This document shows, in pieces, positions 24,401 through 31,189 of a DNA stretch of 64,000 nucleotides. The DNA lies in assembly GCF_003850565.1 (NCBI RefSeq), contig NZ_CP027706.1, positions 6,200,001 through 6,264,000 of the forward strand. Reading direction: 5' to 3'. Numbering within the stretch: the first letter of the stretch is position 1; each line of letters begins with the position of its first letter. This DNA is from Pseudomonas sessilinigenes (lineage in GTDB: Bacteria; Pseudomonadota; Gammaproteobacteria; Pseudomonadales; Pseudomonadaceae). The notes below the pieces were generated by a model, which ran no database searches, was not told where the DNA came from, and saw only the letters and a list, made by a program, of their open reading frames with translations. The position numbers and the translations under genes are program-made.

Positions 24401-26020
24401 CAGGGTGGTGCCACCGGCCGTGCTTAACAAGCCACTGCCCAAGGCATTGTTGTTGCCCAGGATCAGGCTGCCGGTATTGAGGTTGGTGGTGCCGCTGAAG
24501 CCAGTGTTGTTGCCGCTCAGGGTCAGGCTGCCAGTGCCGCCCTTGTTCAGCGCGGCGCTGCCGCTGAGGACGCCGGACAGGGTCAGCGCGCCGACACCGC
24601 TGGTACTCAAGGCGTTGTTGAGCACCAAGCTATTGCCCAGGTTGACGGTGCCTGGCGCGCTCAAGGTGGCCGCGCCGCCCAGGGTCACGGTGGAAGTGCT
24701 GAAGGCCTGGTTGTTGCCCACCTGCACCGTGCCGCCATTGAGCGTGGTACTGCCGGTGTAGGTGTTGGCGCCATTGAGGGTCAGTTGCCCGGCGCCGGAC
24801 TTGACCAGCCCGCCGCCACCGGAAATCACCCCGGCCAGGGTGGTGTCGTTGCTGCCTTGCAGGGTCAGGCCGCCAGCGCCCAGGCTGATCAGGTTGTTCA
24901 AGGTCAGGCCGGCGGTACTGGCTTGCAGCACACCACCATTGGAGGTCAGCAGGCCGCTGCCGAAGGTGGCGCTGTTGTTGTACAGGGCCACCCCGCCATT
25001 GAGCGTGGTATTGCCGCTGACCACCGGCCCCTGCAGTGTCCAGGTGCCGCTGTTGAGGGTCAGGTTGTTGAAGTTGACGTAGTTGGCACTGGAAACCGTG
25101 CCACTGCCGGTGGTGCCGCCACCCACGCCCAGGGTGTTTTGCAACAACAGGGTGTTGGAACCGCCAGCGCCACCGTCGATCTGCCCCGTAGGAGCAAATG
25201 TCAGGTCGACCCCCAGCAGGCCGCCCAGGGCGATGCCGATCCCGCCGCCACTGCTGACCGAGGAGCCGGTCACCGCGGTGAAGCTGTTGGTACTGCCAGC
25301 GCCCAGGGACACGCCTCCGGTGATCTGCCCGGTGTTGGTGAAGTTGTTGCCAGCCGTCGAGGATTGGAACGCCACCCGGCCTACCAGGGTGCCGTTGTTG
25401 GTCATGTTGACCTGGGAGCCCCCACGCACCGCCACCACCGGCGCATCGGCAGAGAGCAGGGTCAGGCCCAGCAATGCCGAGGAACCGATGCTGCCGTTGT
25501 TGACGATGGTGGTGCTGCCGCCCGCGCCGTTGTTGATGTTCAGCGCCATGCCGTTGAGCGTGCCCAGGTTCAGGCCGAGGATGCCTGACGTACCGTTCAG
25601 CGTACCGGTGGCGCTGTTGTTGACGTTGACCACCCCGGCGGAACCGTTGCCGATCACCACGCCATTGCTGAGCAGGGTCACCAGCCCGAGCAGGGCCGGA
25701 TCGACGGTTCCGTTGTTGTTGAAGGTAATGCCGTTGCCGGTGAGGCTGATCGCCGTGCCGCCGAGCAATGAGTTGAACGTCGCACCACTGCCGACGTTGA
25801 CCGTCAGGTTATCGGCAGAGCTGGCGAAGGCGTTGGTCAGGATCGCTGTGGCATTGCCAGTGCAGTTGACGGTGTCGTTGGCCACCGGGTTGGCTGGCGA
25901 ACAGGCTGCCATGGCAGCTGGGCTGGCCAGGCTCCAGAGCAGGCCGGCTATTCCAAGGCGGATGGCCATGGACAGAGGAGACAGATTGACAAACACATCC
26001 CTGGCATGACGAACGTTCAC
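15491..26020 (-). CDS. Giant type V autotransporter adhesin with beta-strand repeats
   Basis: 3509 residues. GTG start with AAAGGAG seven bases upstream, then a signal peptide ending near SPAAMA-ACSP (about residue 38). The passenger is a very long Gly/Asn/Leu/Thr-rich beta-helix of more than twenty copies of an about 86-residue (258-bp) module around 'LTLNGANTYQGGT', 'LTLGNNGALGNG' and 'GGLIKNG', matching autotransporter-associated beta-strand repeats (PATR). A distinct FWDGSQT-type module recurs three times (near 21.4, 19.2 and 17.7 kb). The last about 270 residues (from GEMVGWMRVLGTWGD) are an autotransporter beta-barrel ending in the sorting motif FSLDF. Cysteines are almost absent. Expected to be surface-exposed and to act in adhesion or biofilm. 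No protease or lipase motif was seen in the passenger. Confidence 0.95.
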   Translation of the reverse strand: MNVRHARDVFVNLSPLSMAIRLGIAGLLWSLASPAAMAACSPANPVANDTVNCTGNATAILTNAFASSADNLTVNVGSGATFNSLLGGTAISLTGNGITFNNNGTVDPALLGLVTLLSNGVVIGNGSAGVVNVNNSATGTLNGTSGILGLNLGTLNGMALNINNGAGGSTTIVNNGSIGSSALLGLTLLSADAPVVAVRGGSQVNMTNNGTLVGRVAFQSSTAGNNFTNTGQITGGVSLGAGSTNSFTAVTGSSVSSGGGIGIALGGLLGVDLTFAPTGQIDGGAGGSNTLLLQNTLGVGGGTTGSGTVSSANYVNFNNLTLNSGTWTLQGPVVSGNTTLNGGVALYNNSATFGSGLLTSNGGVLQASTAGLTLNNLISLGAGGLTLQGSNDTTLAGVISGGGGLVKSGAGQLTLNGANTYTGSTTLNGGTVQVGNNQAFSTSTVTLGGAATLSAPGTVNLGNSLVLNNALSTSGVGALTLSGVLSGSAALNKGGTGSLTLSGNNTGFSGTTNLNTGSLILGNNNALGSGLLSTAGGTTLDTNTAISLGNALALAGNLTLGGSNALTLGGLVSGAGGLIKNGSADLTLNSANAYLGNTALNTGRLIVGNAGALSTGTLNAAAGTTLDANTALSLGNNVNLAGALTIGGTQNLGLSGQINGAGGLNKNGTASLTLSGNNGFLGNTNLNSGSLIVGSNLALGLGVLNTAAGTTLDSSTSVSLGNTLNLAGNLNLAGSNALTLGGLITGTGGLTKNGTAGLTLNGSNTYQGGTLLNGGTLTLGNSGALGSGALTVGGAANLAGSTSLDLLNDIVLNADLTLDGLNPLILDGDVSGAYGLVKNGGANLTLNGNNSYQGGTLLNAGNLTLGSATALGSGALTVGGASSLSAGSALSVGNAINLNANLTVGGSNALTLGGTIGGSAGLIKSGSSSLTLSGTNTYQGNTALNGGTLILGANGALGNGTLNAANGTSLDASTAVSIGNGLNLGGNLTIAGSNALTLGGVIGGIGGLIKNGSADLILNGANAYLGNTTLNAGRLIVGNANALGGGALNAAAGTTLDSNTVVSLGNQVNLGGGVTIGGGADLTLAGVVGGIGSLIKNGNANLTLNGANTYQGGTTLNAGTLTLGNNGALGNGVLTVAGAANLDSAPGISLNNNLTLNANLTLPGSNDLTLGGVIGGTGQLIKNGTTNLTLNGINTYQGGTALNAGTLTLGNSGALGTGALTVGGAATLDNSTPMALGNNLTLNADLTLAGNNNLILAGVIGGSSGLIKDGLADLSLSGNNTFSGPLNVLAGSVTTLSSGALGNSSGANISAGASLNLGANASLGGLTGSGSVQLSPGVALSVGGSNASSVFNGDLSGSGQLTKVGSGTLTLGGINGLTGNSLVSGGTLKVDGSLASGTVNVASGGTLTGSGSLLGALDVASGGHLALNSGNTLSVGSLVLNSGANLDANLGAPSTTSLLNVGGNLTLGGQLNVSDAGGFGVGVYRLINYTGSLVDLGLNVASVPLGFNLGDLVVQTSVGNQVNLLVSGGTNIRFWDGSQTVPNGAVDGGSGTWDSLNSNWTSVNGTLNQTWGNGFAVFQGTAGTVNVAGAQSFTGMQFVTDGYNLVGAPGGSLTAVNGSGGNTSIRVDPNATATLGVAINGSGTLAKLDSGTLVLNGNNSYSGGTSLQGGTLVVGNNSALGTGALSTANGTTLDSNTAVTLGNAVTLAGALNIAGSNALTLGGVIGGSGSLVKNGSANLTLGGNNTYLGPTALNAGGLILASNTALGGGALNAAAGTSLDASTAVSLTNVLNLAGNLGIGGTADLTLGGMINGAGGLTKNGAANLTLNANNGFTGGTLLNAGTLTLGNNGALGTGGLTVGGAATLDASSALSLANALTLNANLTLAGSNDLTLGGVIGGAGQLIKNGAGNLTLGGVNNYQGGTLLNAGTLTLAQATALGSGALTVGGTATLANSAPLVLTNDLNVNAGLTLAGANDLTLGGVIAGSGTLTKNGAANLTLSGNNSFSGPINVLAGSLTTQSSGALGNSAGVNLAAGSNLNLGASASLGSLSGSGAVAIGSGNTLTLGSGNQGSTFGGSLDGSGQLIKAGTGTLNLSGTSTLSGNTQVNGGTLNLSGSLASAAVTVNSGATLTGNGSLGGALTVADGGHLALSSGNTLSAGSLVLGANSNLDVGLGAPVNGGGNALVNVGGNLTLDGTLNVSDIGGFGTGVYRLINYTGALTDNGLNFGTLPGSVVPGDLQLQTAVGNQVNLLVSAPNTTVLFWDGSQTTGNGVIDGGSGTWGSGTSNWTSVDGSSNQAWGGSFAVFQGNAGTVTVNGTQSLTGMQFVTDGYNLVGGVGGALNLVNGGTGNTAIRVDPNATATLGVTLTGSGTLAKLDSGTLVLNGNNSYSGGTSLQGGTLVVGNDSALGSGALSTANGTTLDSNTAVSLGNGLNLAGALNIGGSNALTLGGVVGGTGGLVKNGNASLTLNGVNTYQGGTLLKAGQLVLGNDNALGSGALTVGGNAQLDSPVALQLANAITLGAQLNLANQQALTLSGAISGNGSLVKNGSGDLLLSGANTYSGGTTLNAGTTRGDASSLQGSILNNAALMFQQNANGTYAGNLSGNGTLIKQGSGTLLLTGNNSFTGTTQVQDGSLLVNGSLASGNVQVANGASIGGSGQLTGTVQLGDGASLKAGGSATPLSVGGLVLSSGTNLDFSLGQATSSTTAVNVAGNLTLDGTLNITDAGNFGVGVYQLFRYGGTLTNNGLNYGTLPGGVLPGSLSLQTALANQVNLLVQGAPGQVQFWNGGQTTANGSIGGGSGTWGSSTNWTDPTGTQTQGAGNQFVIFGGQGGTVTVAGNQSFTGMQVLDSGYNFVAGSNGSLSPTNGSDGSLAKVRINGGVVTQIDAPLVGSGGIEKTDAGVLLLTGANTYTGGTTVSGGTLAGNTTSLQGRMLVNARMLFAQNSNGVFNGLLSGTGTVVKQGAGLLQLNGNQPFSGTLAVEQGTVQIGDAPASLAGQVVVSNGAALQGNGSVGGLVNNGLVSSGGPIGKLAVTGNFSNGSTGTLQLTPTSATSPALQVGGTANLAGNLQVTGLNYGGGTTSYSLINAGGGITGTFSSSNLPQLVFLDTSLAYSANQVNLNVSRNQTAFVDVAQTRNQRGVAAALGAYSGDDDDPADQLNDQILGLDRAGAQNAFNSLSGEIHASTVSALLEDSRYMRDALNDRMRQPGCNSSQDDPRQVLASRENRLSSSGCQGEMVGWMRVLGTWGDMSGNSNTAKLDRNLSGFVLGSDRQLDDTWRAGAAVGYTRSDLKASQRQSEATVNTTHLGAYLNSQFDAVAVRLGAAYSWHKIETKRDVAVGSYSDRLKADYNARSAQVFGEVGYAMDAAGVALEPFVGLSYVNYDSDTGKEKGGAAALKAKASQDVTFSTVGLRAGKRITLSNGQQLTPRLGLGWRHAYGDTKPDADLSFIDGGTSFTTQGVPIAKDSALVEAGLDYQVTPAGKLGIGYSGQLSGQTKDHAMTLNFSLDF
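16900..24800 (-). repeat. Tandem about 258-bp repeats within the autotransporter passenger
   Basis: Segments such as 'CCCAGGGTCAGG', 'GCCACCCTGGTAGGTGTT' and 'TTCTTGATCA' recur at multiples of 258 bp, with phase visible at about 22437, 22695, 22953, 23211 and 23469. They encode 86-residue PATR modules. DNA identity is high enough that copy number could change by recombination or misassemble from short reads. Outer limits are approximate. Confidence 0.8.
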
Positions 26021-26022
26021 GA

Positions 26023-26521
26023 GCGACTCCTTTCGTGAGCAGGCTTTTCATCCGTAAAAATGCGTACTTCTCACAGGGTGCTTAGCCCTCTACTACTCGC
26101 ATCGACGCCTGAAACCTGACCATTGGTAAAATTCCTTGGACAGAAACCTAGACGACGCCATGACAGCTGCCTAATGGCCATGCACCATCAAATAGCATTA
26201 ATACTTTGGAAGTATGTGGGCGCCTTTAGCGGCAAAAATTCATAAATATCCGATAAATATCAATGAGTTAAAGAAATAACCTCCTACTCTTCGGCAAGTC
26301 TCGGGGTGCAACGACCGCCCTATTTCAGTGCAATTATTCCCTCTTTCAAACTCATTCCCCTTCATGGCCGCCGCCGCCCTGCCCTGGGCTCGAAGACCTG
26401 CTCCAGACCTGGCCAATGCAAGTTGGTACGACACATGCAAACGTTTGCGCACCTGGGAATCCAGGCTATTCGCCGATGATTGCCCAAACCTGATCCCATC
26501 CCGCACGAACAAGGATTTTCA
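26023..26521. other. Divergent intergenic region between the autotransporter and tsx
   Basis: About 500 bp without a convincing gene. The centre (26160-26290) is markedly A/T-rich for this genome and contains two direct ATAAATATC copies at about 26241-26261, plausibly a promoter or nucleoid-protein region for the autotransporter. The tsx-proximal part contains the LacI/PurR-type palindrome at 26437-26448. A small frame reading leftward from 26512 has no ribosome site and was not accepted. Confidence 0.6.
26437..26448 (+). promoter_or_regulatory. LacI/PurR-type operator upstream of tsx
   Basis: Perfect palindrome GCAAACGTTTGC, extended to TGCAAACGTTTGCGCA, 73 bp before the tsx start. It matches the core of PurR-type LacI-family operators. 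With tsx and a purine nucleoside permease downstream, control by a nucleoside- or purine-responsive LacI-family repressor is likely; the repressor gene is not in the window. Confidence 0.7.
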
Positions 26522-27478
26522 ATGCATGCCACTTCCAGGCCCACCGCGCGCTCGTACCCACGCAGCGTTTCCCTGCTACTGGGCATCGTTACCGGACTAC
26601 TCAGCCCTGCCCTGTTGGCCCAACCCGCCACCCAGGACGAATCGGCCCAGGGCGAAGGCCTGAGCAAGGACGTGCAACCGGCCAAACCCGGTGCCTACCT
26701 TTCCGACTGGTACAACCAGGACCTGATGCTGATCGGCAGCAAGGACATCAGCTTCGGCCCCCGTCCGGCGGACGACGTCTACCTGGAATACGAATACTTC
26801 GGACGCAAGGGGCCATTCGAGCTGTATGGCTACATCGACCTGCCGAAGATCCTCAATATCGGCAACAGCCACGACAAGGGCGTCTGGGACCATGGCTCGC
26901 CGCTGTTCATGGAACACGAACCGCGCATCTCCATCGACTACCTGGCCGGCCGCAGCCTGGCCATCGGCCCGATCAAGGAGTGGTATGTAGCCTTCGACTG
27001 GATCTACGACCACGGCAGCCGCACCGCCAACCGCGCCAACACCCTGTACAGCGGCCTGGGCACCGACATCGACACCCATTCGCGGGTCAACCTGTCCGCC
27101 AACTTCTACGGTCGCTACCAGTGGGAAAACTATGGCGCCAGCAATGAGTACTCCTGGGACGGCTACCGCGCCCAGCTCAAGTACATCGTGCCCATCGACA
27201 AATTCAGCAACGGCGCGTCGCTGACCTACATCGGCTTTACCAACTTCGACTTTGGCTCCGACCTGCACAAGGACAACCCGGCCCGCACGGCCAACGCCAC
27301 GGTGGCCACCAACGTGCTGCTGTACTCCTTCACCCACTTGCGCTTTACCCTGGTGGGCCGCTATTTCCACAACGGCGGCAACTGGGAGGACGGCAGCGTG
27401 CTGAATTTTGGCGACGGTGAGTTCCGCGCCCGCTCAAACGGCTGGGGCTACTACGCCGGGGTCGGCTACCAGTTCTAG
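26522..27478 (+). CDS. tsx: Nucleoside-specific outer-membrane channel Tsx
   Basis: 318 residues. ATG with AAGGA upstream, signal peptide to about residue 34 (LLSPALLA-QPAT). The mature protein opens with LSDWYNQDLMLIGSKDISFGP, shows DDVYLEYEYFGRKGPFELYGYID typical of Tsx, and ends in an aromatic strand (GWGYYAGVGYQF) with C-terminal Phe for BAM recognition. Tsx is a 12-stranded barrel for nucleosides. It is followed after 99 bp by a purine nucleoside permease-like gene on the same strand. Confidence 0.92.
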   Translation: MHATSRPTARSYPRSVSLLLGIVTGLLSPALLAQPATQDESAQGEGLSKDVQPAKPGAYLSDWYNQDLMLIGSKDISFGPRPADDVYLEYEYFGRKGPFELYGYIDLPKILNIGNSHDKGVWDHGSPLFMEHEPRISIDYLAGRSLAIGPIKEWYVAFDWIYDHGSRTANRANTLYSGLGTDIDTHSRVNLSANFYGRYQWENYGASNEYSWDGYRAQLKYIVPIDKFSNGASLTYIGFTNFDFGSDLHKDNPARTANATVATNVLLYSFTHLRFTLVGRYFHNGGNWEDGSVLNFGDGEFRARSNGWGYYAGVGYQF

Positions 27479-27577
27479 CGACAGCGGCACATATCGAGCA
27501 ACAAGCGGCAAGACAACAACAGTTGCAACCTGGATCGATCAGGATCAGCGCCGGTCAACGGCAATCATGGAGGTGTT

Positions 27578-28606
27578 ATGCGCGGCATTCAGAAAGTTTC
27601 GTGGATAGTGGGCCTGGGCGCGGTGCTGGCCACCGGGGCCTGGGCCAATGAGGCGCCGATCAAGCCCAAGGTGGTGCTGATCAGCATGTTCGCTCCGGAA
27701 GCGCAGAACTGGATCGAGCGCCTGGAACTCAAGCACAAGGTACGGGTACCGGGGTTGGCGGGAGAATATCCGGATATCAGCTGCAGCAACGACCAGCAGG
27801 TGTGCCTGCTGACCACCGGCATGGGCCAGACCAACGCCGCGGCCTCGACCCTGGCCCTGGCGATGTCGCCGAAGTTCGACCTGCGCAAGAGTTACTTCCT
27901 GATTGCCGGGATTGCCGGCATCAGCCCGCATCAAGGCACCATCGGCACCGCGGCCTGGGCCCATTACCTGGTGGAGTTCGGCACCCAGTGGGAGCTCGAC
28001 TCCCGTGATGCACCCAAGGAGTGGCCGACCGGCTACCTGGGGATCAACACCAAGGGCCCCAATGAGAAGCCGCCCCTGGACTACAAGACCGAAGTGTTCG
28101 AGCTCAACCCGAAACTCCAGGCCAAGGCGTTTGCCCTGAGCCAGAAGGTGACCTTGAGCGAAAGCAAGGAATCAGCGGCCTGGCGCCTCAAGTACCCCCA
28201 GGCTCCGGCCAACCAGCCGCCGGTAGTCACCCGCTGCGACACCCTGGCCGGCAATACCTGGTTCTCCGGTACGCGCTTGAGCGAACGGGCCGAGGTCTGG
28301 ACCCGCTTGCTCACCGACAACAAGGGCGTTTACTGCACCACCCAGCAGGAAGACAACTCCACCTACGAGGCGCTGCTGCGGGCCAGTCGCGAAGGCCTGG
28401 TGGACGTCCAGCGCCTGGCGGTACTGCGCGCCGGCTCGGACTTCGACCGCCCAGCCCCCGGTGCCAGCGAAGTGGACAACCTGCTCAAGTACGCCGACCA
28501 GGGCGGTTTCGTGCCGGCGCTGGAAAACCTCTACCGGGCCGGCAACCCACTGGTGCAAGACATCCTCAAGAACTGGTCGAGCTGGGAACACGGCGTCCCG
28601 CAGTGA
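27578..28606 (+). CDS. Purine nucleoside permease (NUP) family periplasmic protein
   Basis: 342 residues with a signal peptide (cleavage near GAWA-NEAP, residue 24). PF06516-type features include PKVVLISMFAPEAQNWI, LLTTGMGQTNAAAS and YFLIAGIAGISPHQGTIGTAAWA, which recall nucleoside phosphorylase folds. In fungi NUP proteins take part in nucleoside uptake; in Gram-negatives the exported protein may bind or cleave nucleosides entering through Tsx. GGAGG lies just before the ATG. It is probably co-transcribed with tsx under the PurR-type operator. Confidence 0.88.
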   Translation: MRGIQKVSWIVGLGAVLATGAWANEAPIKPKVVLISMFAPEAQNWIERLELKHKVRVPGLAGEYPDISCSNDQQVCLLTTGMGQTNAAASTLALAMSPKFDLRKSYFLIAGIAGISPHQGTIGTAAWAHYLVEFGTQWELDSRDAPKEWPTGYLGINTKGPNEKPPLDYKTEVFELNPKLQAKAFALSQKVTLSESKESAAWRLKYPQAPANQPPVVTRCDTLAGNTWFSGTRLSERAEVWTRLLTDNKGVYCTTQQEDNSTYEALLRASREGLVDVQRLAVLRAGSDFDRPAPGASEVDNLLKYADQGGFVPALENLYRAGNPLVQDILKNWSSWEHGVPQ

Positions 28607-28678
28607 TCCCGTGATCGGCCCTACCCCTACCTGTGGCCACAGCCGGACCTCTGAAACTGCGCCGACCCTGCAGGTCGT

Positions 28679-28769
28679 GCGCAGCCTGCGGCAGCGGCTA
28701 CACAAGCAAACCCTGTAGCCGATGCTGTACCCGCGAAGCTGCGCCAAGGCCCGCAGGGCCTTCAACGCC
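28679..28769. repeat. Inverted pair of Pseudomonas intergenic repeat elements
   Basis: A copy of the GCAGCCTGCGGCAGCGGCTA element (28681-28700) faces a second unit beginning CTGTAGCCGATGCTG (28713) and ending in the hairpin AAGGCCC-GCA-GGGCCTT (28746-28762). It lies between the convergent NUP and MDR genes and may double as a weak bidirectional terminator. Confidence 0.7.
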
Positions 28770-28786
28770 CCCCGGCGCTGCCCGCC

Positions 28787-29743
28787 TCAAGGAATCAGGA
28801 TCACCTTGTCGCCGCCGCCCTGATTGACCTCGGCATAGCGCTCCAGCCCCTGCTCCAGTGGCGATTCAAGCAATCCCTCGGGCAGCGGCAACAAACCTTC
28901 ATCGAAATAGCGACCGAACTGCTCCAGCATCGCCGCGCATTCCTCGACGCCATACAGCAACGAATTGATCCCCACTACCGAGCCGCCCTTGCGATACAGG
29001 GCCAGCGCCGGCAACTGCACATGGCCATCCACCGGCGCGGCGATGATGGCGATCCGGCCGAACGTGGCCAAGGCCGGCACCGCTGCCGGCAACCAGAAGC
29101 CAGTGGTGTCGAAGATCACCTCGGCGCCACCGGCATAATGCTCGCCCACCTGGATCGCGAGGTTCTCCGGCTGCGCCAGTTGCAGCGCCGGATAACCCTG
29201 GGCCTGCAATGCCTGCACTTGCTCCGGTCGACGCGCCGCCGCCAGCACCTGGGCGCCACGAACCTTGGCCAGGGCCAGGGCCGCAGTGGCCACGGCGCCG
29301 CCGCCGATCACCAACAGCCGGGTACCGGCCACCACACCGCTACGCTCCAGGGCATCCCAGGCGGTGGTATAGGGCACACCGAGGCTCGCGGCCTGGGCAA
29401 AGCTCAGGTGCCGGGGCTTGAGCGCCACGCCCCTGGCCGACAACACCACGTACTGGGCATGACTGCCGTCGGCGAAAAAACCCAGGTCCCTGCCGGTGCC
29501 CCAGACTTCCTGGCCGATCAAGTCGTCCGGCCCCTGCTCCACCACCCCGGCGAAATCCCGTCCGGGAATCCGTGGCAACGTGGTGTAGGGAAAACGCCCG
29601 AGGACGTTCTTCACATCGCTGGGATTCAGGCCCGCTGCCTTGATCCGTACCAGCACCTGGCCAGGGCCGGCCACCGGGGTCGGGAGCTCCACCAGTTGCA
29701 AGGATGCGAGGTCGCCGGTGGCGGAAAATTGCAATGCTTTCAT
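28787..29743 (-). CDS. MDR-superfamily zinc-independent quinone oxidoreductase
   Basis: 318 residues, a typical length for NADPH quinone reductase-like medium-chain dehydrogenases. An N-terminal GroES-like domain (KAAGLNPSDVKNVLGRFP; IPGRDFAGVVEQG) precedes a Rossmann domain with LLVIGGGAVATAALALAK. The catalytic-zinc cysteines and histidines of true alcohol dehydrogenases are missing. ATG at 29743 is chosen because GGAG lies six bases upstream; an ATG four codons earlier has no ribosome site. Substrate unknown. Just downstream of the small XapX gene on the same strand. Confidence 0.85.
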   Translation of the reverse strand: MKALQFSATGDLASLQLVELPTPVAGPGQVLVRIKAAGLNPSDVKNVLGRFPYTTLPRIPGRDFAGVVEQGPDDLIGQEVWGTGRDLGFFADGSHAQYVVLSARGVALKPRHLSFAQAASLGVPYTTAWDALERSGVVAGTRLLVIGGGAVATAALALAKVRGAQVLAAARRPEQVQALQAQGYPALQLAQPENLAIQVGEHYAGGAEVIFDTTGFWLPAAVPALATFGRIAIIAAPVDGHVQLPALALYRKGGSVVGINSLLYGVEECAAMLEQFGRYFDEGLLPLPEGLLESPLEQGLERYAEVNQGGGDKVILIP

Positions 29744-29783
29744 CAAAGGCTCCATAGGTCGGGAAAGAGTCGAAAATCAGCGC

Positions 29784-29957
29784 TCAGGACCACCACTGGC
29801 TGAACAGTTGGCGGCCCAGGGGCCACAGTTGTTCGCCACCGAGCATGCCCAGCAGCCCCACCAGGGCGATGGCCGGCGGTGCCGGGGAACGCACCTGCAA
29901 GGCACCGTAGAGCAGCCCGACCAACAGGCCGGCTGCCAGGGACATCAGGTAATTCAT
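29784..29957 (-). CDS. XapX-domain small membrane protein
   Basis: 57-residue gene on the minus strand, ATG 29957-29955, stop TGA 29786-29784, with GGGAGTG upstream. The protein (MNYLMSLAAGLLVGLLYGAL ... QVRSPAPPAIALVGLLGMLGG, ending in GRQLFSQWW) matches the XapX / DUF1427 family: two hydrophobic helices joined by an R-S-P-A-P-P loop. Function of the family is unknown. It sits 40 bp upstream of the oxidoreductase gene and is probably co-transcribed with it. Confidence 0.85.
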   Translation of the reverse strand: MNYLMSLAAGLLVGLLYGALQVRSPAPPAIALVGLLGMLGGEQLWPLGRQLFSQWWS

Positions 29958-30017
29958 GGTTCACTCCCAAAAGGCCGTGGTGCATGGGCTCGGCTACAAC
30001 CACCGCGTCGTTTCATG

Positions 30018-30106
30018 CAGCCGCTGCCGCAGGCTGCGCATGGCCCGCAGGGCCACGGTCCTGCGTCCCTGAACGCAGCCTCGCAGGCTCGGTAGCGGCT
30101 ACAGGT
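30018..30106. repeat. Inverted pair of Pseudomonas intergenic repeat elements
   Basis: Begins CAGCCGCTGCCGCAGGCTGC (30018), includes the hairpin TGGCCC-GCA-GGGCCA (30041-30055) and ends in the mirror unit GGTAGCGGCTACAGG (30091-30105). Same family as the copy at 28679-28769. It fills most of the gap between the XapX gene and the AraC regulator. Confidence 0.7.
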
Positions 30107-30184
30107 ATGGGGTGGATTCTAGAGGCAAGGAGGCAGTGGCATCGGCCAAGTACTTCAGGCTATCGGCCAAAGCATCGCGGTGTC

Positions 30185-30961
30185 TCAGGCCGAGGGCTGG
30201 CCAGCGACGTACTGCGAGGGGGCGACACCCAGCTCGCGGCGGAACATGTCGCTGAAACTGCTGGGGGAGTAACCCAGCTCCCGGGCGATCCGGCTGACCG
30301 GCACGCCCTGGATCAGCTCCGCCGCCGCCGTGGCCAATTGCACCTGGCGCCGCCATTCGGCAAAGCCCAGGCCCAGGCGTTCCTTGAACAGCCGCGCCAG
30401 GGTGCGCACGCTGGCCCCGACGGCCTCGGCATGCTGCTCGAAGGAAATCTCCAGGGACGGCGCCGCCATCACCGCCTGGCACAGGCTGCACAGGCGCCGG
30501 TCGGCGGCATCGGGCAAGACGATCTTCAACTCCGAGCGCCGGGCCCGTTGCAGCTCCAACAGGGCCAGGCCCACCAGGGCCTCGTAGTAGTCAGGCTGGG
30601 GCGGTTCGAGCTCCACCAGGCGCACGATCAACTCCCGCAGCAAGGTATCCACTTGCAGCACCTGGACCCTGGCATCCAGGGTCGCCGCCAGGGACGGGCG
30701 CAGGTAGATGTTGCGCATCTGCAGGTCGCTGACCACGCGGATGCCATGGACCACACCCGGCGGCAACCAGACCGCCCGTTGCGGCGGCACCACCAGGGCC
30801 TCCTGGGGCGTCTCGACCCACATCACCCCGCTCATGGCATACAGCAACTGGCCCCAGTCGTGCTCGTGGGGCTCGACGAACAGCCCGCGCGGGTAGGTGC
30901 GCGCCAGGGGTTGTACGGGAATCGCGGTATCCGAAAGATCGGGAGGTGCGGCTAGGGCCAT
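30185..30961 (-). CDS. AraC-family regulator with cupin sensor domain
   Basis: 258 residues. N-terminal cupin (EPHEHDWGQLLYAMSGVMWV ... WLPPGVVHGI) and C-terminal double helix-turn-helix (about residues 160-255: ASVRTLARLFKERLGLGFAEW; VSRIARELGYSPSSFSDMFR). The ATG at 30961 gives the expected length for this AraC_binding_2 architecture; an upstream open extension is unlikely. It is upstream of, and co-oriented with, the XapX/oxidoreductase pair and may control them. Confidence 0.88.
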   Translation of the reverse strand: MALAAPPDLSDTAIPVQPLARTYPRGLFVEPHEHDWGQLLYAMSGVMWVETPQEALVVPPQRAVWLPPGVVHGIRVVSDLQMRNIYLRPSLAATLDARVQVLQVDTLLRELIVRLVELEPPQPDYYEALVGLALLELQRARRSELKIVLPDAADRRLCSLCQAVMAAPSLEISFEQHAEAVGASVRTLARLFKERLGLGFAEWRRQVQLATAAAELIQGVPVSRIARELGYSPSSFSDMFRRELGVAPSQYVAGQPSA

Positions 30962-31189
30962 GGCAAGGTCGTGCTGGATCGGCGGGAGCCCATGGTAACC
31001 AGCCGCCCCAGGCGCCGCCAGCATCGCCCGCCCCCCCCGCATTCGATCCGATACGTCGGGACATGCAGCCCATGCATTGGGATAGCACCTGCGGCACAGC
31101 AACCGTTGGTAGCCCGGGCGGGCAATCGGAATGAATTTTTCCGTTCCCACAGAATCACTTCAAGGATCACAGGGAGGAATCAACGCTTT

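Noticed and set aside
15524..24427. Very long plus-strand open frames (882 and 1615 codons) antisense to the autotransporter
   Set aside because: They are a by-product of the repetitive, G+C-rich coding strand lacking stops in reverse; composition is Ala/Gln/Gly-rich without domains, and the minus-strand gene has a signal peptide, PATR repeats and beta-barrel.
16900..24800. Regular 258-bp periodicity resembling an array
   Set aside because: It is protein-coding repeat structure, not CRISPR: units are long, in frame and without short conserved repeats separated by unique spacers.
26240..26512. Possible 90-codon leftward gene upstream of the autotransporter
   Set aside because: No ribosome site, poor codon use and overlap with the promoter region and PurR-type palindrome.
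31029..31040. Run of nine C residues upstream of the AraC gene
   Set aside because: It lies in an intergenic stretch outside a start codon or promoter that I can identify, so phase variation is not supported.
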